Shown one piece after another: positions 9,181-19,700 of a stretch of DNA of 64,000 nt. Source of the DNA: Burkholderiales bacterium. GTDB lineage: Bacteria; Pseudomonadota; Gammaproteobacteria; Burkholderiales; Burkholderiaceae. Position 1 is the first letter of the stretch. Each line of letters begins with the position of its first letter. Location of the stretch: contig JAJTAZ010000027.1 of NCBI GenBank assembly GCA_021287185.1, positions 16,769 through 80,768 on the forward strand. The letters are read 5' to 3'. Made by a program: the position numbers and the translations under genes. The notes below the pieces were generated by a model, which saw only the letters and a list, made by a program, of their open reading frames with translations, ran no database searches and was not told where the DNA came from.

Positions 9181-11172
9181 TTATTCTCGGCTCAAGGCCA
9201 CCACAGGATCTAATTTTGCAGCGTTTTTTGCAGGTAAAAAGCCAAACAAAATGCCAATCAAAGTGGAACAGCTAAATGCCGCAATGATGGATGTGGCAGA
9301 GAATATCATCGAGAAATTGCTGCTGAAGTGGTCAAATAAAGCGCCGATGGATAACGCCAACGCGATGCCAAGCAATCCGCCAATAAAGCATACCATCACA
9401 GCCTCGATGAGAAATTGTTGCATGATGTCGGACTGCCGTGCGCCGACTGCCATGCGCACGCCGATTTCTTGGGTGCGTTCTGTGACCGAAACGAGCATGA
9501 TGTTCATCACGCCGATGCCGCCAACGATGAGCGAAATCACCGCAATCATTGACACCAATAGCGTCATGGTCTGTGTGGTTGATTCAATGGTTTGGCGAAT
9601 GGTATCGCTGTTTGAGAGGTAAAAGTCTTGTGTGCCATGGCGTTGTGTGAGGATTTTTGTGATTCCATCTTCGGCGGCTTGACTGGTCACATTGTCCGAC
9701 ACGCGCACAGTAATGCTGCGCAGATAATTTTGTCCCAACATGCGGCTCAGCACCGTGGTATAAGGAACCCAAATATTCAGGGTATCGCTGTTACCAAATG
9801 CTGAGGATTGCGGTTTGGTCACGCCAATGATGCGCACGGGCACATTGCCGAGCATGATGACTTGCCCAATCGGATTGGCACTGGCAAATAGGGTGTTGCG
9901 CGTGTTTTGATCAATCACCGCTTCTTGGGCGTATTGTTGCACCGATTTTTTATCAAACTTTTGTCCCAAATCCATTTCCAAGCCTTTGACTTGGAAATAT
10001 TGTTCGCCCACGCCTTGCACTTGCGCGCTCACGGCGTTGTTGCCCAAACGCACCGTCACAGAGGTGTTGACTCCAGGTGTGACGCTGTCTACATAGCTTT
10101 GCTGTGCCAACACATCGGCGTCTTGTGCGGTCAGTGTGCGAATTTTACTGGCGGTTCGATCACCCCAGCCCGTGCCTGGATAGACTGTGACGGTATTGGT
10201 ACCCATCGAACTGATGTCTTTGAGGATTTTTTGTTGCGAGCCTTCGCCCAAAGCCACCACTGAGACCACCGAAGCAATGCCAATGATGATGCCAAGCATG
10301 GTGAGAAACGTGCGCATGCGGTGGGCGAGCATGGCGCGCCACGCCATGGTTGCTGCTGATTTAAAACGGTCAAGCATACTGCGCCATGCAGAGACATGCG
10401 CCATTTCAAGGCGCGTTTGTGGTTGTTTTTCCGCAGTGATCACTGAATCTGTGACCGAGGTATTTTGCGTCACTGCTTTATCGGCAATGATTTGTCCGTC
10501 TTTGATTTCGATGATGCGGTTGGCGTTGGTGGCGACATTGGCATCGTGGGTCACGATGATGACAGTATGACCTTCGGCATGCAGCTCGCGCAAGATGCGC
10601 ATCACCTCTTGTCCACTCTGCGAGTCCAAAGCCCCCGTTGGCTCATCCGCGAGTATGACTTCGCCGCCATTGACAAGGGCGCGGGCAATACTCACGCGCT
10701 GTTGTTGACCACCAGAGAGTTGATTGGGGCGGTGATGCATGCGTTCAGCCAAGCCCAAACGCGCCAACAGTTGCTCGCTGCGTGTCCGACGGACATCGGG
10801 GGCATAGCCTGCATAAATCGTCGGCACTTCAACATTGCCCGTTGCATCCAAGTCACCCAATAGGTGATAACGCTGGAAAATAAAGCCAAAGTATTCGCGA
10901 CGCAAACGTGCCAATTCGTCGGGCTCTAAGGTGCTGATGTCTTGTCCATTGATGAGGTATTGACCACGTGAAGGTTTGTCCAAACAACCGAGGATATTCA
11001 TCAAGGTGGATTTGCCCGAACCCGATTGCCCCATGATGGCAACCATTTCGCCAGCATGAATTTTTAGATGGATGTTATTCAGCACCGTGACCACATCATC
11101 ACCTGATGGAAAGTCGCGATACAAGCCGCGCACTTCCATCAGTACTGGGTTGTTGTGAGATGGGGTGTTCAT
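9181..11172 (-). CDS. macB: MacB macrolide/lipoprotein-type ABC exporter
   Basis: Inner-membrane ABC exporter with an N-terminal ATPase and a C-terminal permease. ATPase motifs in order: Walker [10 protein letters not shown] near residue 48, signature LSGGQQQR near 150, Walker [14 protein letters not shown] transmembrane helix ([18 protein letters not shown]) is followed by a large periplasmic domain and three C-terminal helices including the FtsX-like segment [20 protein letters not shown]. The start is ATG 11172, one base beyond the macA stop, implying tight cotranslation; a track start at 11271 overlaps macA and is rejected. It works with MacA and the outer-membrane factor. Substrates of the family include macrolides, lipopeptides and toxins; which applies here is unknown. 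Confidence 0.95.
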   Translation of the reverse strand: MNTPSHNNPVLMEVRGLYRDFPSGDDVVTVLNNIHLKIHAGEMVAIMGQSGSGKSTLMNILGCLDKPSRGQYLINGQDISTLEPDELARLRREYFGFIFQRYHLLGDLDATGNVEVPTIYAGYAPDVRRTRSEQLLARLGLAERMHHRPNQLSGGQQQRVSIARALVNGGEVILADEPTGALDSQSGQEVMRILRELHAEGHTVIIVTHDANVATNANRIIEIKDGQIIADKAVTQNTSVTDSVITAEKQPQTRLEMAHVSAWRSMLDRFKSAATMAWRAMLAHRMRTFLTMLGIIIGIASVVSVVALGEGSQQKILKDISSMGTNTVTVYPGTGWGDRTASKIRTLTAQDADVLAQQSYVDSVTPGVNTSVTVRLGNNAVSAQVQGVGEQYFQVKGLEMDLGQKFDKKSVQQYAQEAVIDQNTRNTLFASANPIGQVIMLGNVPVRIIGVTKPQSSAFGNSDTLNIWVPYTTVLSRMLGQNYLRSITVRVSDNVTSQAAEDGITKILTQRHGTQDFYLSNSDTIRQTIESTTQTMTLLVSMIAVISLIVGGIGVMNIMLVSVTERTQEIGVRMAVGARQSDIMQQFLIEAVMVCFIGGLLGIALALSIGALFDHFSSNFSMIFSATSIIAAFSCSTLIGILFGFLPAKNAAKLDPVVALSRE

Positions 11173-11173
11173 A

Positions 11174-12346
11174 TTACAGTCCCATGCGCGGCATACGAGG
11201 CGTTGACGATTTGTTGCTGTTGGTGTTCGATGAACTGCTGGATTGGCTGACCACCACTTGCTCACCCTCATTCAAACCTGATTTGATTTCGGCATTGACG
11301 TTGTTGTTCAATCCAACTTCGACCCAACGTTCTTCGGTTTGATTGTTTTTGCCCAATACTTTCACAAGGTATTTGCCTTCTTTGTTTTTCTTGCCCAAAG
11401 CAGTGGAAGGAATGGTCAAAACATTGTCTGCGGAATTGGCGACGATGGATACTTGCGTGGTCATGGCGATGCGCAGTTTGCCATCCTCATTGGGTACATC
11501 CAACATGCCATAGTAATAAATTGCTGAAGAACTGCTCGAAGATGAGGTGTTGGCGTTGTCCGTTAAGGTGGTTGGCCCTGGGTCTATGGCGCGCAGTGTG
11601 GTGTCATAGCGGTGCTCAGTATCGCCTAAAATGGTGAAATACGCAGGCATACCGACTTTGACTTTGGTCACATCACCCTCCGAAATTTCCGCGCGGATGG
11701 TGACTTTGTCCAATTGTGCAATGGTCATCAAGGTTGGTGTGGATTGATTGGCATTGACTGTCTGGCCTTCTTCAACGGCGAGTGATACCACCACACCGTC
11801 AATTGGTGCAAGTACCTGTGTGTAGCCCAAAGTCAGTTTGGCATTGTCCACACTGATTTTGGATTGATTGACTGCGGCGCGCGCAGCGGCGAGGGTGGCT
11901 TTGGCGGCATCCAAATTTTCTTTGGAACTCGCGCCTGCGGCAAACATGGTTTGCTGACGCGTGAAGTCCAATTGGGCTTTTTCTAAATTCGCTTGATTGC
12001 TGGTCAATTGCGCTTGCGCGGTTTGCAAGGTGTTTTTTTGCGTGCGTGCATCAATGATGGCGAGCAAATCGCCTTTGCGCACGGCTTGTCCCAGTTGAAC
12101 TTTAATGGATTGAATTTGCCCTGATACCTGCGCACCAACATCGACTTGTTTAAAGGCTTTGACAGTACCTGTCGCCAAAATGGTTTGCTCTAAATTCGTG
12201 CGGGTGACGGGCGCAGTGATGTAGGTGTCGTTGGATTTGCTTGGGAAAAAATATAACTTCACCAACCACACGAGACCCAAGATGAGTAACAGATAAATCG
12301 CGCGGCGCACCCAGACTTGCTGCCATAGTTTTTTCAAAGCATTCAT
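11174..12346 (-). CDS. macA: MacA periplasmic adaptor subunit
   Basis: Membrane-fusion adaptor linking MacB to the outer-membrane channel. A basic N-terminus precedes one membrane anchor ([19 protein letters not shown]), then the lipoyl half-motif [17 protein letters not shown], an alpha-helical hairpin (about residues 100-170), the second lipoyl half with [18 protein letters not shown], and beta-barrel and membrane-proximal domains. The last 20 residues are Ser/Asn-rich. It is the first gene of macA-macB-OMF and is preceded by a 100-base gap holding an inverted repeat that may be regulatory. Confidence 0.93.
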   Translation of the reverse strand: MNALKKLWQQVWVRRAIYLLLILGLVWLVKLYFFPSKSNDTYITAPVTRTNLEQTILATGTVKAFKQVDVGAQVSGQIQSIKVQLGQAVRKGDLLAIIDARTQKNTLQTAQAQLTSNQANLEKAQLDFTRQQTMFAAGASSKENLDAAKATLAAARAAVNQSKISVDNAKLTLGYTQVLAPIDGVVVSLAVEEGQTVNANQSTPTLMTIAQLDKVTIRAEISEGDVTKVKVGMPAYFTILGDTEHRYDTTLRAIDPGPTTLTDNANTSSSSSSSAIYYYGMLDVPNEDGKLRIAMTTQVSIVANSADNVLTIPSTALGKKNKEGKYLVKVLGKNNQTEERWVEVGLNNNVNAEIKSGLNEGEQVVVSQSSSSSNTNSNKSSTPRMPRMGL

Positions 12347-12407
12347 ACGTGTTTCCAGTTGTTTGAAAGGGATGCGACCGATTGTTGGCGCGCATCCTAT
12401 GAATTTT

Positions 12408-12426
12408 AATCGTTTAGAACGATTGT
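12408..12426. promoter_or_regulatory. Inverted repeat upstream of macA, candidate operator
   Basis: AATCGTT-TAG-AACGATT is a perfect 7-bp-arm inverted repeat 62 bases before the macA start. Its minus-strand sequence ACAATCGTTCTA (12415-12426) recurs exactly at 15373-15384 upstream of the RND operon. I infer a repressor site; a weak terminator for the DUF4405 gene is the alternative because that gene is transcribed toward it. Confidence 0.45.
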
Positions 12427-12446
12427 AGCCTTAGAAAACAGCGATT

Positions 12447-12944
12447 TTATGGAGTGGCTTTGAGGATGGTATTGAGTGTTGCGATTTGTTTGCCAAAATC
12501 GTTGCCCACCAACTCTTTGACCGTTGAATTGGCTGTGGCGTTTTGTATGCCTGATGACTGCAAGCGTGTGATTAAGGTCTGCTCATCGATTTTGCTGATT
12601 TGTGCCAATTGACTAATCGGTGCTTGTGCCAAGACATTAATCGGCGCAACAGGGCGACCACCGCCGTCTTTACTATCGCCCACATTGATAAAACTCAAAG
12701 CCAAAACAGCCGTGAACAAACCGATGACCGCTTTGCCTGTGACGTTATTAAACATATTCTTAAAGCCAAACCAATTGGTGGTGATGTGTAGGGCAGCAGC
12801 GATGACCATCGCCCAACCGAGCCATTCATGCGCGGTTTTGTTAAGCCCCGAATCCCAGTGAAAAAACATGAGTATCCCTGTGACTGCCATCAATACAAAT
12901 GAACCTGCCATGAGCGGGGTAACCCATTGTCGTTTGAGTGCCAT
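12447..12944 (-). CDS. DUF4405 cytochrome-b561-like membrane protein
   Basis: 165-residue protein with two N-terminal membrane helices (WVTPLMAGSFVLMAVTGILMF and a second around WAMVIAAALHI), a third helix near residue 75 and a soluble C-terminal part. The histidines in KTAHEWLGW and AALHITTNW lie at positions where DUF4405 proteins are thought to hold haem, so a role in electron transfer is plausible but unproven. The start at 12944 has AAAGGA seven bases upstream. It lies in the same direction as macA, 100 bases before it; whether it is part of the efflux operon is uncertain. Confidence 0.75.
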   Translation of the reverse strand: MALKRQWVTPLMAGSFVLMAVTGILMFFHWDSGLNKTAHEWLGWAMVIAAALHITTNWFGFKNMFNNVTGKAVIGLFTAVLALSFINVGDSKDGGGRPVAPINVLAQAPISQLAQISKIDEQTLITRLQSSGIQNATANSTVKELVGNDFGKQIATLNTILKATP

Positions 12945-13079
12945 TTTGACTTCCTTTCAGTGTGATTAAAATGAATGAAAGCATGATAAATGGGGCTTTT
13001 TGCTCATTTGTGTCGCGCGTGTAAAGAATTGTAAAGCCAGTCAGTTTGAGCAGTCAGGGCGCGCCTATGGTAGCTTTAA

Positions 13080-13721
13080 TCAGTCATGTGCATCACGTAA
13101 AAAAGGGCTGCTTTTTAGATTTTCAAAGCAAATATCAATCAAGGTTGGCGCGTATTTTTGTAAATCAAAAGGTTCGGTTGCGCTTAACCACTTTACAGTC
13201 AATCCGTGCAGTGTTGCCGTCAGGGACAGCAGCGCCAGCTGACTGTTGAGATTTTTTGGCAGTACACCACGCTGTTTGCTTTCTTCAAAAATAGCCAGCA
13301 AGTGTTGATCCCAAACTTGGTGGTACTTTTGTATCAAGTGAATGATGTTGCGGTTCTCATCGGTTTGTTCACAGCGCAGGTGCAAAATGGTGCTGAATTT
13401 TTTTAAATTGGGGTCGTGAGACAGTCTTTTGAAATGGTTGAGTATTCCTTCATGCACGAGTGACAATGGATTGTCGGTACACTTTGATTGCAAGGCTTGA
13501 TCCAGTTGATGCTCGATATTGGCAAAATGCACTTGAAAGAGTGCGTCAAACAAATCTTCTTTATTTTTGAAATGCCAATACAAAGCCCCACGGGTTACAC
13601 CCGCCGCTTTGGCAATTTCATCCAATGAGGTATGTGCTACCCCTCGATGATATAAAACCGTTAGTGCCGCTACCAATAAGTTGCAACGGGTTTGCTGGGC
13701 TTCTTCTTTGGTTTTTCGCAT
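13080..13721 (-). CDS. TetR/AcrR-family transcriptional repressor
   Basis: 213-residue repressor of the AcrR/TtgR type. The N-terminal HTH spans about residues 10-57 with the motif HTSLDEIAKAAGVTRGALYW and HFKNKEDLF, almost the family consensus; the C-terminal domain (ligand pocket, dimerisation) is divergent. Such proteins bind inverted repeats over efflux-pump promoters and release on drug binding. It sits between two efflux operons, and a near-consensus inverted repeat lies at 15175-15198 upstream of the RND operon. That it controls that operon is inference from position and motif. Confidence 0.92.
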   Translation of the reverse strand: MRKTKEEAQQTRCNLLVAALTVLYHRGVAHTSLDEIAKAAGVTRGALYWHFKNKEDLFDALFQVHFANIEHQLDQALQSKCTDNPLSLVHEGILNHFKRLSHDPNLKKFSTILHLRCEQTDENRNIIHLIQKYHQVWDQHLLAIFEESKQRGVLPKNLNSQLALLSLTATLHGLTVKWLSATEPFDLQKYAPTLIDICFENLKSSPFLRDAHD

Positions 13722-13776
13722 GGTGGTGAACAGATATTTTAAAAAGACAGTTGTGTTGGTGAGGTTTTTACAATAC

Positions 13777-15003
13777 CTACGATGTTGGCTTGAGTAGGCG
13801 TATCAATTTTTGTTGTTGGGTTTTTGTGGGTGGGTCTATTTGTTTAAGTGTCTTAATCTTTTGATACAGTTTTTGTTTTTCTTCAGCAGATTCTTGTTGA
13901 AGTTTGAATGACAGCAATACCAATGCACTGAGCAAAAAATGGTTCAAGCGAACATCGTATTCGGGTTCATTCAATAAATGCTTGCTTGCTTGGTACGCCA
14001 CATCCCATTTATTGAGCACTAAAGCACTGCGCAACAGTGCGTTCCAACTGCCGTAGCGAAACACATTTTCATCAAACACGATGGTGTTGTTGACCTCGGG
14101 CCAAGGCAGTTGCGTACTTTTTAACGCACAGTCAAAAGCCAGTTGATGGCGTTTTTCAGCCAAAAAGTGCTCGGCTAAAATCACCAAGGATTCAGCATGC
14201 TGTGGTTGGTGGTCATAGGCATGCAGCCATGCTTGCACGGCATCTGCCGACCTACCGAGTTGCTGGTATAAATTGCCCAAAGCGATGAGACTGAATCGAA
14301 TCGGTTCTGTGTGTTCGGTGCAATGGCTGATGTTGCGTTTGAACCATTCAATTGCCGTCTGCGGTTGACCTGCGTCACGATAAGATTGTGCGCAAAAATA
14401 GGCGTATTTCATTTTCAATAACCGCTTATCGGTCTGCTCATACGCCCGTGCCAATATTTGGGCATCGGACAGATAATCACGGTTTCTTGAGCCAAAGCGA
14501 CCTGAAACCACCACATAATCGCCATGGATGAGGGTTTTTTGTGGAGCGGCTTGGCGCGATACAATCAATTCATGAATCACGCCTTCCCAATACCAAGAGC
14601 CGTCATTTTTCACCATCAATGAGCGACAATATTGGCGTGCGCTGGGTGACTCGGTACACAATTTGAACGAGTAAGCATCACTGGTCAGAGTTTGCGGCAG
14701 TTCGGGTTGACCATGAAATCGGTCGTCTGCATCGAAGAAGAACACATAATCACTCAGACCTTGCGCAGCATCCAAAGCCAGTTGACGGTTGTGGCCGAAA
14801 TCTTGCCAAGCATGCTGAACGATTTGACCTGCGATGCCGCGTTTGTAAAAAAAATCCGTGATGATGGCGACGGTATCATCGGTTGAACCCGTATCGGCAA
14901 TCACCCAATAATCAATCGGTATGTGTTCAAGAATATTGTCTAATGTCTGCGCAATAATCGCGGCTTCATTTTTGACAATCATGTTCAAGCAAATGGTACT
15001 CAT
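13777..15003 (-). CDS. Family 2 glycosyltransferase with C-terminal TPR repeats
   Basis: 408-residue cytoplasmic glycosyltransferase. The N-terminus reads MSTICLNMIVKNEAAII, then DTGSTDDT near residues 38-45 and the metal-binding DADD within VFFFDADDRFHG near 92, all GT-A family 2 hallmarks. From about residue 190 the sequence becomes helical with TPR-like pairs (YAYFCAQSYRDAGQPQTAIEWF, quoted in part; ALGNLYQQLGRSADAVQAW). This GT2-TPR layout is common in enzymes of uncharacterised glycan pathways. No other glycan gene is adjacent, so the acceptor is unknown. Confidence 0.85.
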   Translation of the reverse strand: MSTICLNMIVKNEAAIIAQTLDNILEHIPIDYWVIADTGSTDDTVAIITDFFYKRGIAGQIVQHAWQDFGHNRQLALDAAQGLSDYVFFFDADDRFHGQPELPQTLTSDAYSFKLCTESPSARQYCRSLMVKNDGSWYWEGVIHELIVSRQAAPQKTLIHGDYVVVSGRFGSRNRDYLSDAQILARAYEQTDKRLLKMKYAYFCAQSYRDAGQPQTAIEWFKRNISHCTEHTEPIRFSLIALGNLYQQLGRSADAVQAWLHAYDHQPQHAESLVILAEHFLAEKRHQLAFDCALKSTQLPWPEVNNTIVFDENVFRYGSWNALLRSALVLNKWDVAYQASKHLLNEPEYDVRLNHFLLSALVLLSFKLQQESAEEKQKLYQKIKTLKQIDPPTKTQQQKLIRLLKPTS

Positions 15004-15174
15004 AGAAGGTTCAACTCTAAAAAAGCGGTGTTTTTAATGACGCAATGCGATTGGCAACCGCTGTTGTATGACACAGGCAAAAAATATGACACAAGCGCAC
15101 GCATGGCAAAATACATCACGGCGCGTTTTCGTCATTTTGCCATCTTAACTGAGATGGCATCGTTTTTTGATAAA

Positions 15175-15198
15175 TATACATTCATGTTTGAATGTATA
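15175..15198. promoter_or_regulatory. AcrR/TtgR-type operator upstream of RND operon
   Basis: TATACATTCA and TGAATGTATA are perfectly complementary 10-bp arms around a 4-base centre. The half-site ACATTC...GAATGT is the core of known AcrR/TtgR operators. A TATAAT box begins at 15202, so a bound repressor would cover the promoter. Confidence 0.75.
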
Positions 15199-15370
15199 GT
15201 GTATAATGCCACATCCTGAGTCAGTGCACAAGCCATCTATTTGGGCTGTTAAAGATTAAACGGCTGATTCTTACGGATTATCAGTTTAATTGTCATTGAC
15301 TGATATCGCCCACTGAGTTCAGACACAATCAATTCACTGACAATGGTTTATAAGCAAGTCTGAAAAATAT

Positions 15371-15388
15371 GAACAATCGTTCTATAAT
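15371..15388 (+). promoter_or_regulatory. Second candidate promoter/operator upstream of RND operon
   Basis: GAACAATCGTTC followed directly by TATAAT. The 12-mer ACAATCGTTCTA is identical to the minus-strand sequence before macA at 12415-12426, suggesting a regulator shared by the two pumps. Confidence 0.4.
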
Positions 15389-15493
15389 TTGCCTCAGTGG
15401 GTTGGATCAATCTCGATTGGATGAGGAGATGAGGCATCATCACGTCATCTAATGAACAGGGTATATCGTCACAGTGTAGAACAGGACTAAACA

Positions 15494-16789
15494 ATGATAC
15501 AAAAAATCATCAAAGCAAAATGCTCTTCCAAAACCGCCCGCCATACTGGGTGTTCAAAAGCAATCACCATGGCAGCGGTGGCAACACTGATGCTTGTGAC
15601 ACTCAATGGTTGCAGTAAAAACAACCAAGAAGGTGCTCAAGCACCAGCCCCTGTTGTCGGGGTGGTGACGGTTGAACCAACCACCGTGACCTTAGACACC
15701 GAATTGTCGGGACGCCTGCAACCCATTCGTGAGGCACAGGTGGTGGCGCGCGCCACAGGTGTGGTGCAAAAACGTCTGTTTACTGAAGGCTCTTATGTCA
15801 AACAAGGACAACCCTTATTTCAAATAGACAATGCACCGTATGTCGCTAATTTAGAAACCGCTCAAGCGAGTTTGGCAACCGCGCAAGCCAACCTGGCTAA
15901 GGCGAATGCAGACGTGACGCGCTATCGTCCTTTGGTTCAAGCCAATGCGATTAGCAAACAAGAGTTCGATGCCGCGATTGCACAACAGCGTTTGGCCAGT
16001 GCTCAAGTCAAAAGTGCCAATGCTGCGATTAAAACCGCGAAAATCAATGTCGGCTACGCCTACGTCACCGCACCGATTGCAGGACGCATTGGCAAAGCAT
16101 TGGTGACTGAAGGTGCTTTGGTCAGTCAAACCACGGGAACTCCTTTGGCTTTGATTCAGCAAACGGATAATTTATATGTTGATTTAAGCCAGTCCGCAGC
16201 AACGGTCTTAAAACTGCGTCAAGCCATGGCCAGTGGTCAACTGCAAACCATCGAGGGACAAGTGCCGGTCACGATTGTTTTAGAGGATGGCACCGAGTAC
16301 TCTGAAAAAGGTCGTTTGTTGTTCACCGACTTGACTGTTGATGAAAACACAGGGCAAGTGAGTTTACGCGCTGAAATTCCCAACACCTCAAATTTATTGA
16401 TGGCGGGAATGTATGTGCAAGTCAAAATTCCGCAAGCGCAGGTGGGCAACGCTGTCTTGATTCCACAACAGGCGGTCACCCGTGGCACGACGGGTGATAC
16501 GGTGATGGTGGTCAATGCCGATGGCAGTTACGCGCCTAAAACCATTACAATTGCCCAGAGCCAAGGAAACAACTGGGTGGTCACGGGCGGCTTGAATGCA
16601 GGCGATCAAGTGATTGTCGATGGTATGGCGGCAGTGCAGATGATGGGAGCTAAAAAAGTTCAAGCCAAGCCTTGGCAGTCTGAGCCTGTGCAAAATCCAA
16701 ATCAACCAGCACCAGCTCAGCAAGCACCTGCAACCGAGCAAGGTAAAGCCCAATCAGATGGTTCTGCGCCATCCACTGAACAAAAATAA
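15494..16789 (+). CDS. RND efflux periplasmic adaptor (AcrA/MexA type)
   Basis: Membrane-fusion adaptor of a tripartite drug-efflux pump. The N-terminal leader ends in lipobox LNGC (Cys40), so it is a lipoprotein of the inner membrane. Lipoyl halves (ELSGRLQPIREAQVVARATG and YVTAPIAGRIGKALVTEGALV, quoted in part) flank a helical hairpin at about residues 120-190; the barrel and membrane-proximal domains follow. The C-terminal 45 residues are Gln/Pro/Ala-rich. It leads an adaptor-pump-channel operon, nine bases before the pump gene. Confidence 0.95.
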   Translation: MIQKIIKAKCSSKTARHTGCSKAITMAAVATLMLVTLNGCSKNNQEGAQAPAPVVGVVTVEPTTVTLDTELSGRLQPIREAQVVARATGVVQKRLFTEGSYVKQGQPLFQIDNAPYVANLETAQASLATAQANLAKANADVTRYRPLVQANAISKQEFDAAIAQQRLASAQVKSANAAIKTAKINVGYAYVTAPIAGRIGKALVTEGALVSQTTGTPLALIQQTDNLYVDLSQSAATVLKLRQAMASGQLQTIEGQVPVTIVLEDGTEYSEKGRLLFTDLTVDENTGQVSLRAEIPNTSNLLMAGMYVQVKIPQAQVGNAVLIPQQAVTRGTTGDTVMVVNADGSYAPKTITIAQSQGNNWVVTGGLNAGDQVIVDGMAAVQMMGAKKVQAKPWQSEPVQNPNQPAPAQQAPATEQGKAQSDGSAPSTEQK

Positions 16790-16798
16790 GGGGATTTC

Positions 16799-19700
16799 AT
16801 GGCTAAGTTTTTTATTGATCGCCCAATTTTTGCTTGGGTGGTGGCGATTTTCATCGTGCTTGCGGGGATGGTCTCGATTAAGTTTTTGCCAATATCGCAA
16901 TACCCACAGGTTGCCCCCCCGACCATCACATTAACCGCCGTCTATGCGGGTGCAGATGCGCAAACCTTAGAGGACAGCGTGCTGTCCATCATTGAACGCG
17001 AAATGAATGGCTTGGAAGGCTTGGACTATATGGAAGCCAAAGCCTTGTCCAATGGCACGGGTACATTGACTTTGACTTTTAAAACGGGCACGAACGATGA
17101 TTTGGCACAAGTGGATGTACAAAATCGCTTGTCACGCGCTGAGTCTCGATTGCCGAGTGCGGTCAAACAAACGGGGATTCAAGTTGCCAAAGCCAACTCC
17201 AACTTCTTGATGGTGGCGATGTTTTCTGCGGACGATCCGAATGTGGATTTGAGCACAGTCAGTGATTATGTGGCACGCAATGTTCAACCTGAATTGCAAC
17301 GATTGGCGGGCATCGGTGGTGTCCAATTGTTCGGTGCTGAGCGCGCGATGCGCATTTGGATTGACGCGAATAAACTGCGCAGTTTGAATTTAACCGCCAC
17401 CGATGTCAGTGCCGCGATTGCGGCGCAAAATGCACAAGTATCTGCGGGGAGTTTGGGTGATTTACCCAACAGCAATGGTCAAACCATCTCCGCCACGATT
17501 ACTGTGCCAGGGCAACTCAAATCCACCGATGATTTTAAAAAAATCGTCTTGCGTGCCAACACCGATGGCTCGGTGGTGCGATTACAAGACGTGGCGCAAG
17601 TCGAATTGGGTGCGCAAACCTATGACACTTCAGCGCGTTTAAATGGCAAACCTGCAGTGGGCTTGGGTTTGCAATTAACCAGTGACGGCAACGCTTTGGC
17701 TGCTTCCCAATTGGTTAAAGAAAAATTGGCGGCATTGCAACCATTTTTTCCTGCAGGAGTGTCTTGGAAAGTACCTTATGACAGTTCAAACTTCGTTAAA
17801 ATTTCGATTGAAAAAGTTGTAAAAACTTTATTAGAAGCGATGCTTCTGGTATTTTTGGTGATGTTCTTGTTCTTGCAAAACATTCGCTATACTTTGATTC
17901 CAACCATTGTGGTGCCGATTGCATTGTTGGGAACGTTTGCTGTGATGTACAGCGTGGGCATGTCCATCAACGTATTGTCGATGTTCGCGATGGTCCTGGT
18001 CATCGGGATTGTGGTCGATGATGCGATTGTCGTGGTCGAAAACGTCGAGCGAATTATGGCGGAGGAAAAACTCTCGCCATTAGAAGCCACGCGCAAAGCC
18101 ATGTCGCAGATTTCGGGTGCGGTGATTGGGATTACCGTGGTGTTGATTGCGGTATTTATTCCGATGGCGTTTTTCTCAGGCGCGACGGGCAATATTTATC
18201 GCCAATTCTCGGTGGTGATGGCTGTATCCATCGCATTTTCGGCGTTTTTAGCCCTGTCTTTAACGCCCGCTTTATGCGCCACTTTGCTCAAACCGATTAC
18301 CGAAGACCACCACGAAAAGAAAGGTTTTTTTGGCTGGTTCAATCAAAAATTCACCAAGGGTGCCAAACGTTATGAGACCCATGTCGGACGCTTGTTGCGC
18401 CGTGGTTCGCGCGTACTGATGGTATATGTGGCTTTGATTGTGGTGGCGGTATTGGTGATGATGCGTTTGCCCACCTCGTTTTTACCGACCGAAGATCAAG
18501 GCTATGCAATTGCCACAATCCAATTGCCACCTGGCGCGACACAAGAACGAACGTTTAAAACCATCGGCATGATGGAGCAGTTCGCGATGAAACAACCTGA
18601 AGTTGAAAATGTCATCGCGATTGCAGGCTTTAGTTTCACAGGGCAAGGGCAAAATATGGGGCTGAGTTTTATTCCGCTCAAAGACTGGTCTGAACGCACC
18701 GCCGCAGGCTCAGATGCCACCGCAGTCGCAGGCAAAATCACGGGCGCGATGATGCAACAGGTGCGCGACGGTTTTATTTTTGCGCTAACCCCGCCGCCGA
18801 TTCCTGAATTGGGCAGCAGTTCGGGTTTTACCTTCCGTTTGCAGGACAGGAGCGGTAAAGGGCATGAGGCTTTGCTGGCGGCACGCAATCAATTGTTGGG
18901 TATGACCCGACAAAGCAAGGTTTTGACCCAAGTACGTCCAGACGGCATGGAAGACGCGCCGCAATTGCGCTTGGAGGTCAATCGTGATGCCGCCAATGCG
19001 CAAGGTGTGAGTTTCTCGAGTATTGCTGGCGTTTTGTCCACCGCGCTGGGTTCGAGTTACGTCAATGACTTTCCGAACAAAGGTCGCTTGCAGCGGGTCA
19101 TCGTGCAAGCGGATGTCAAAGACCGCATGCAGCCTGAAGACATTTTGAATTTAACCGTGAATAACAACCGTGGCGTTGCCGTACCGCTCTCGAGCATCGC
19201 GAGCACCTCATGGGTTACCGGTCCGATGCAAACCATACGCTACAACGGTTATTCTGCGATGTCGATTACGGGCAGCGCAGCACCTGGGCACAGTACGGGT
19301 GAGGCGATGGCAGAGATGGAAAAATTGGCCGCACAGTTGCCAGAAGGGTTTGGCTTTGAATGGACGGGGCAGTCCAAAGAAGAAAAAGCATCAGGCTCAC
19401 AATCGGTGATTTTGTATGCCTTCTCGATTTTAGCGGTGTTTTTGTGTTTGGCGGCATTGTACGAAAGTTGGAGCATTCCATTGGCGGTGATTTTGGTCGT
19501 GCCCTTGGGCTTGCTCGGTGTGGTGTTGGGTACCTGGGGGCGCGGTTTGTCCAATGACGTGTATTTCCAAGTTGGTTTGATTACGGTGATTGGTTTGTCC
19601 GCGAAAAACGCAATTTTGATTGTCGAATTTGCCAAAGACTTGCAAGCACAAGGTAAAAACGCGTTTGAGGCAGCACTCGCGGCAGCACACTTGCGTTTTC

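Larger units (their letters stand above)
15004..15493. other. 490-base intergenic region with operator and two candidate promoters
   Basis: Between the glycosyltransferase (minus) and the RND operon (plus). It contains the strong inverted repeat at 15175-15198 with a TATAAT box beginning four bases later, and a second TATAAT at 15383-15388 inside the ACAATCGTTCTA repeat. If the upstream promoter is used the RND transcript has a leader of about 280 bases; I see no gene in it. Confidence 0.5.

Noticed and set aside
16910..16920. C7 tract in the RND pump gene and G7 tract in fabG as phase-variation sites
   Set aside because: Both lie in essential or large conserved genes, are short and in frame; no sign of switching.
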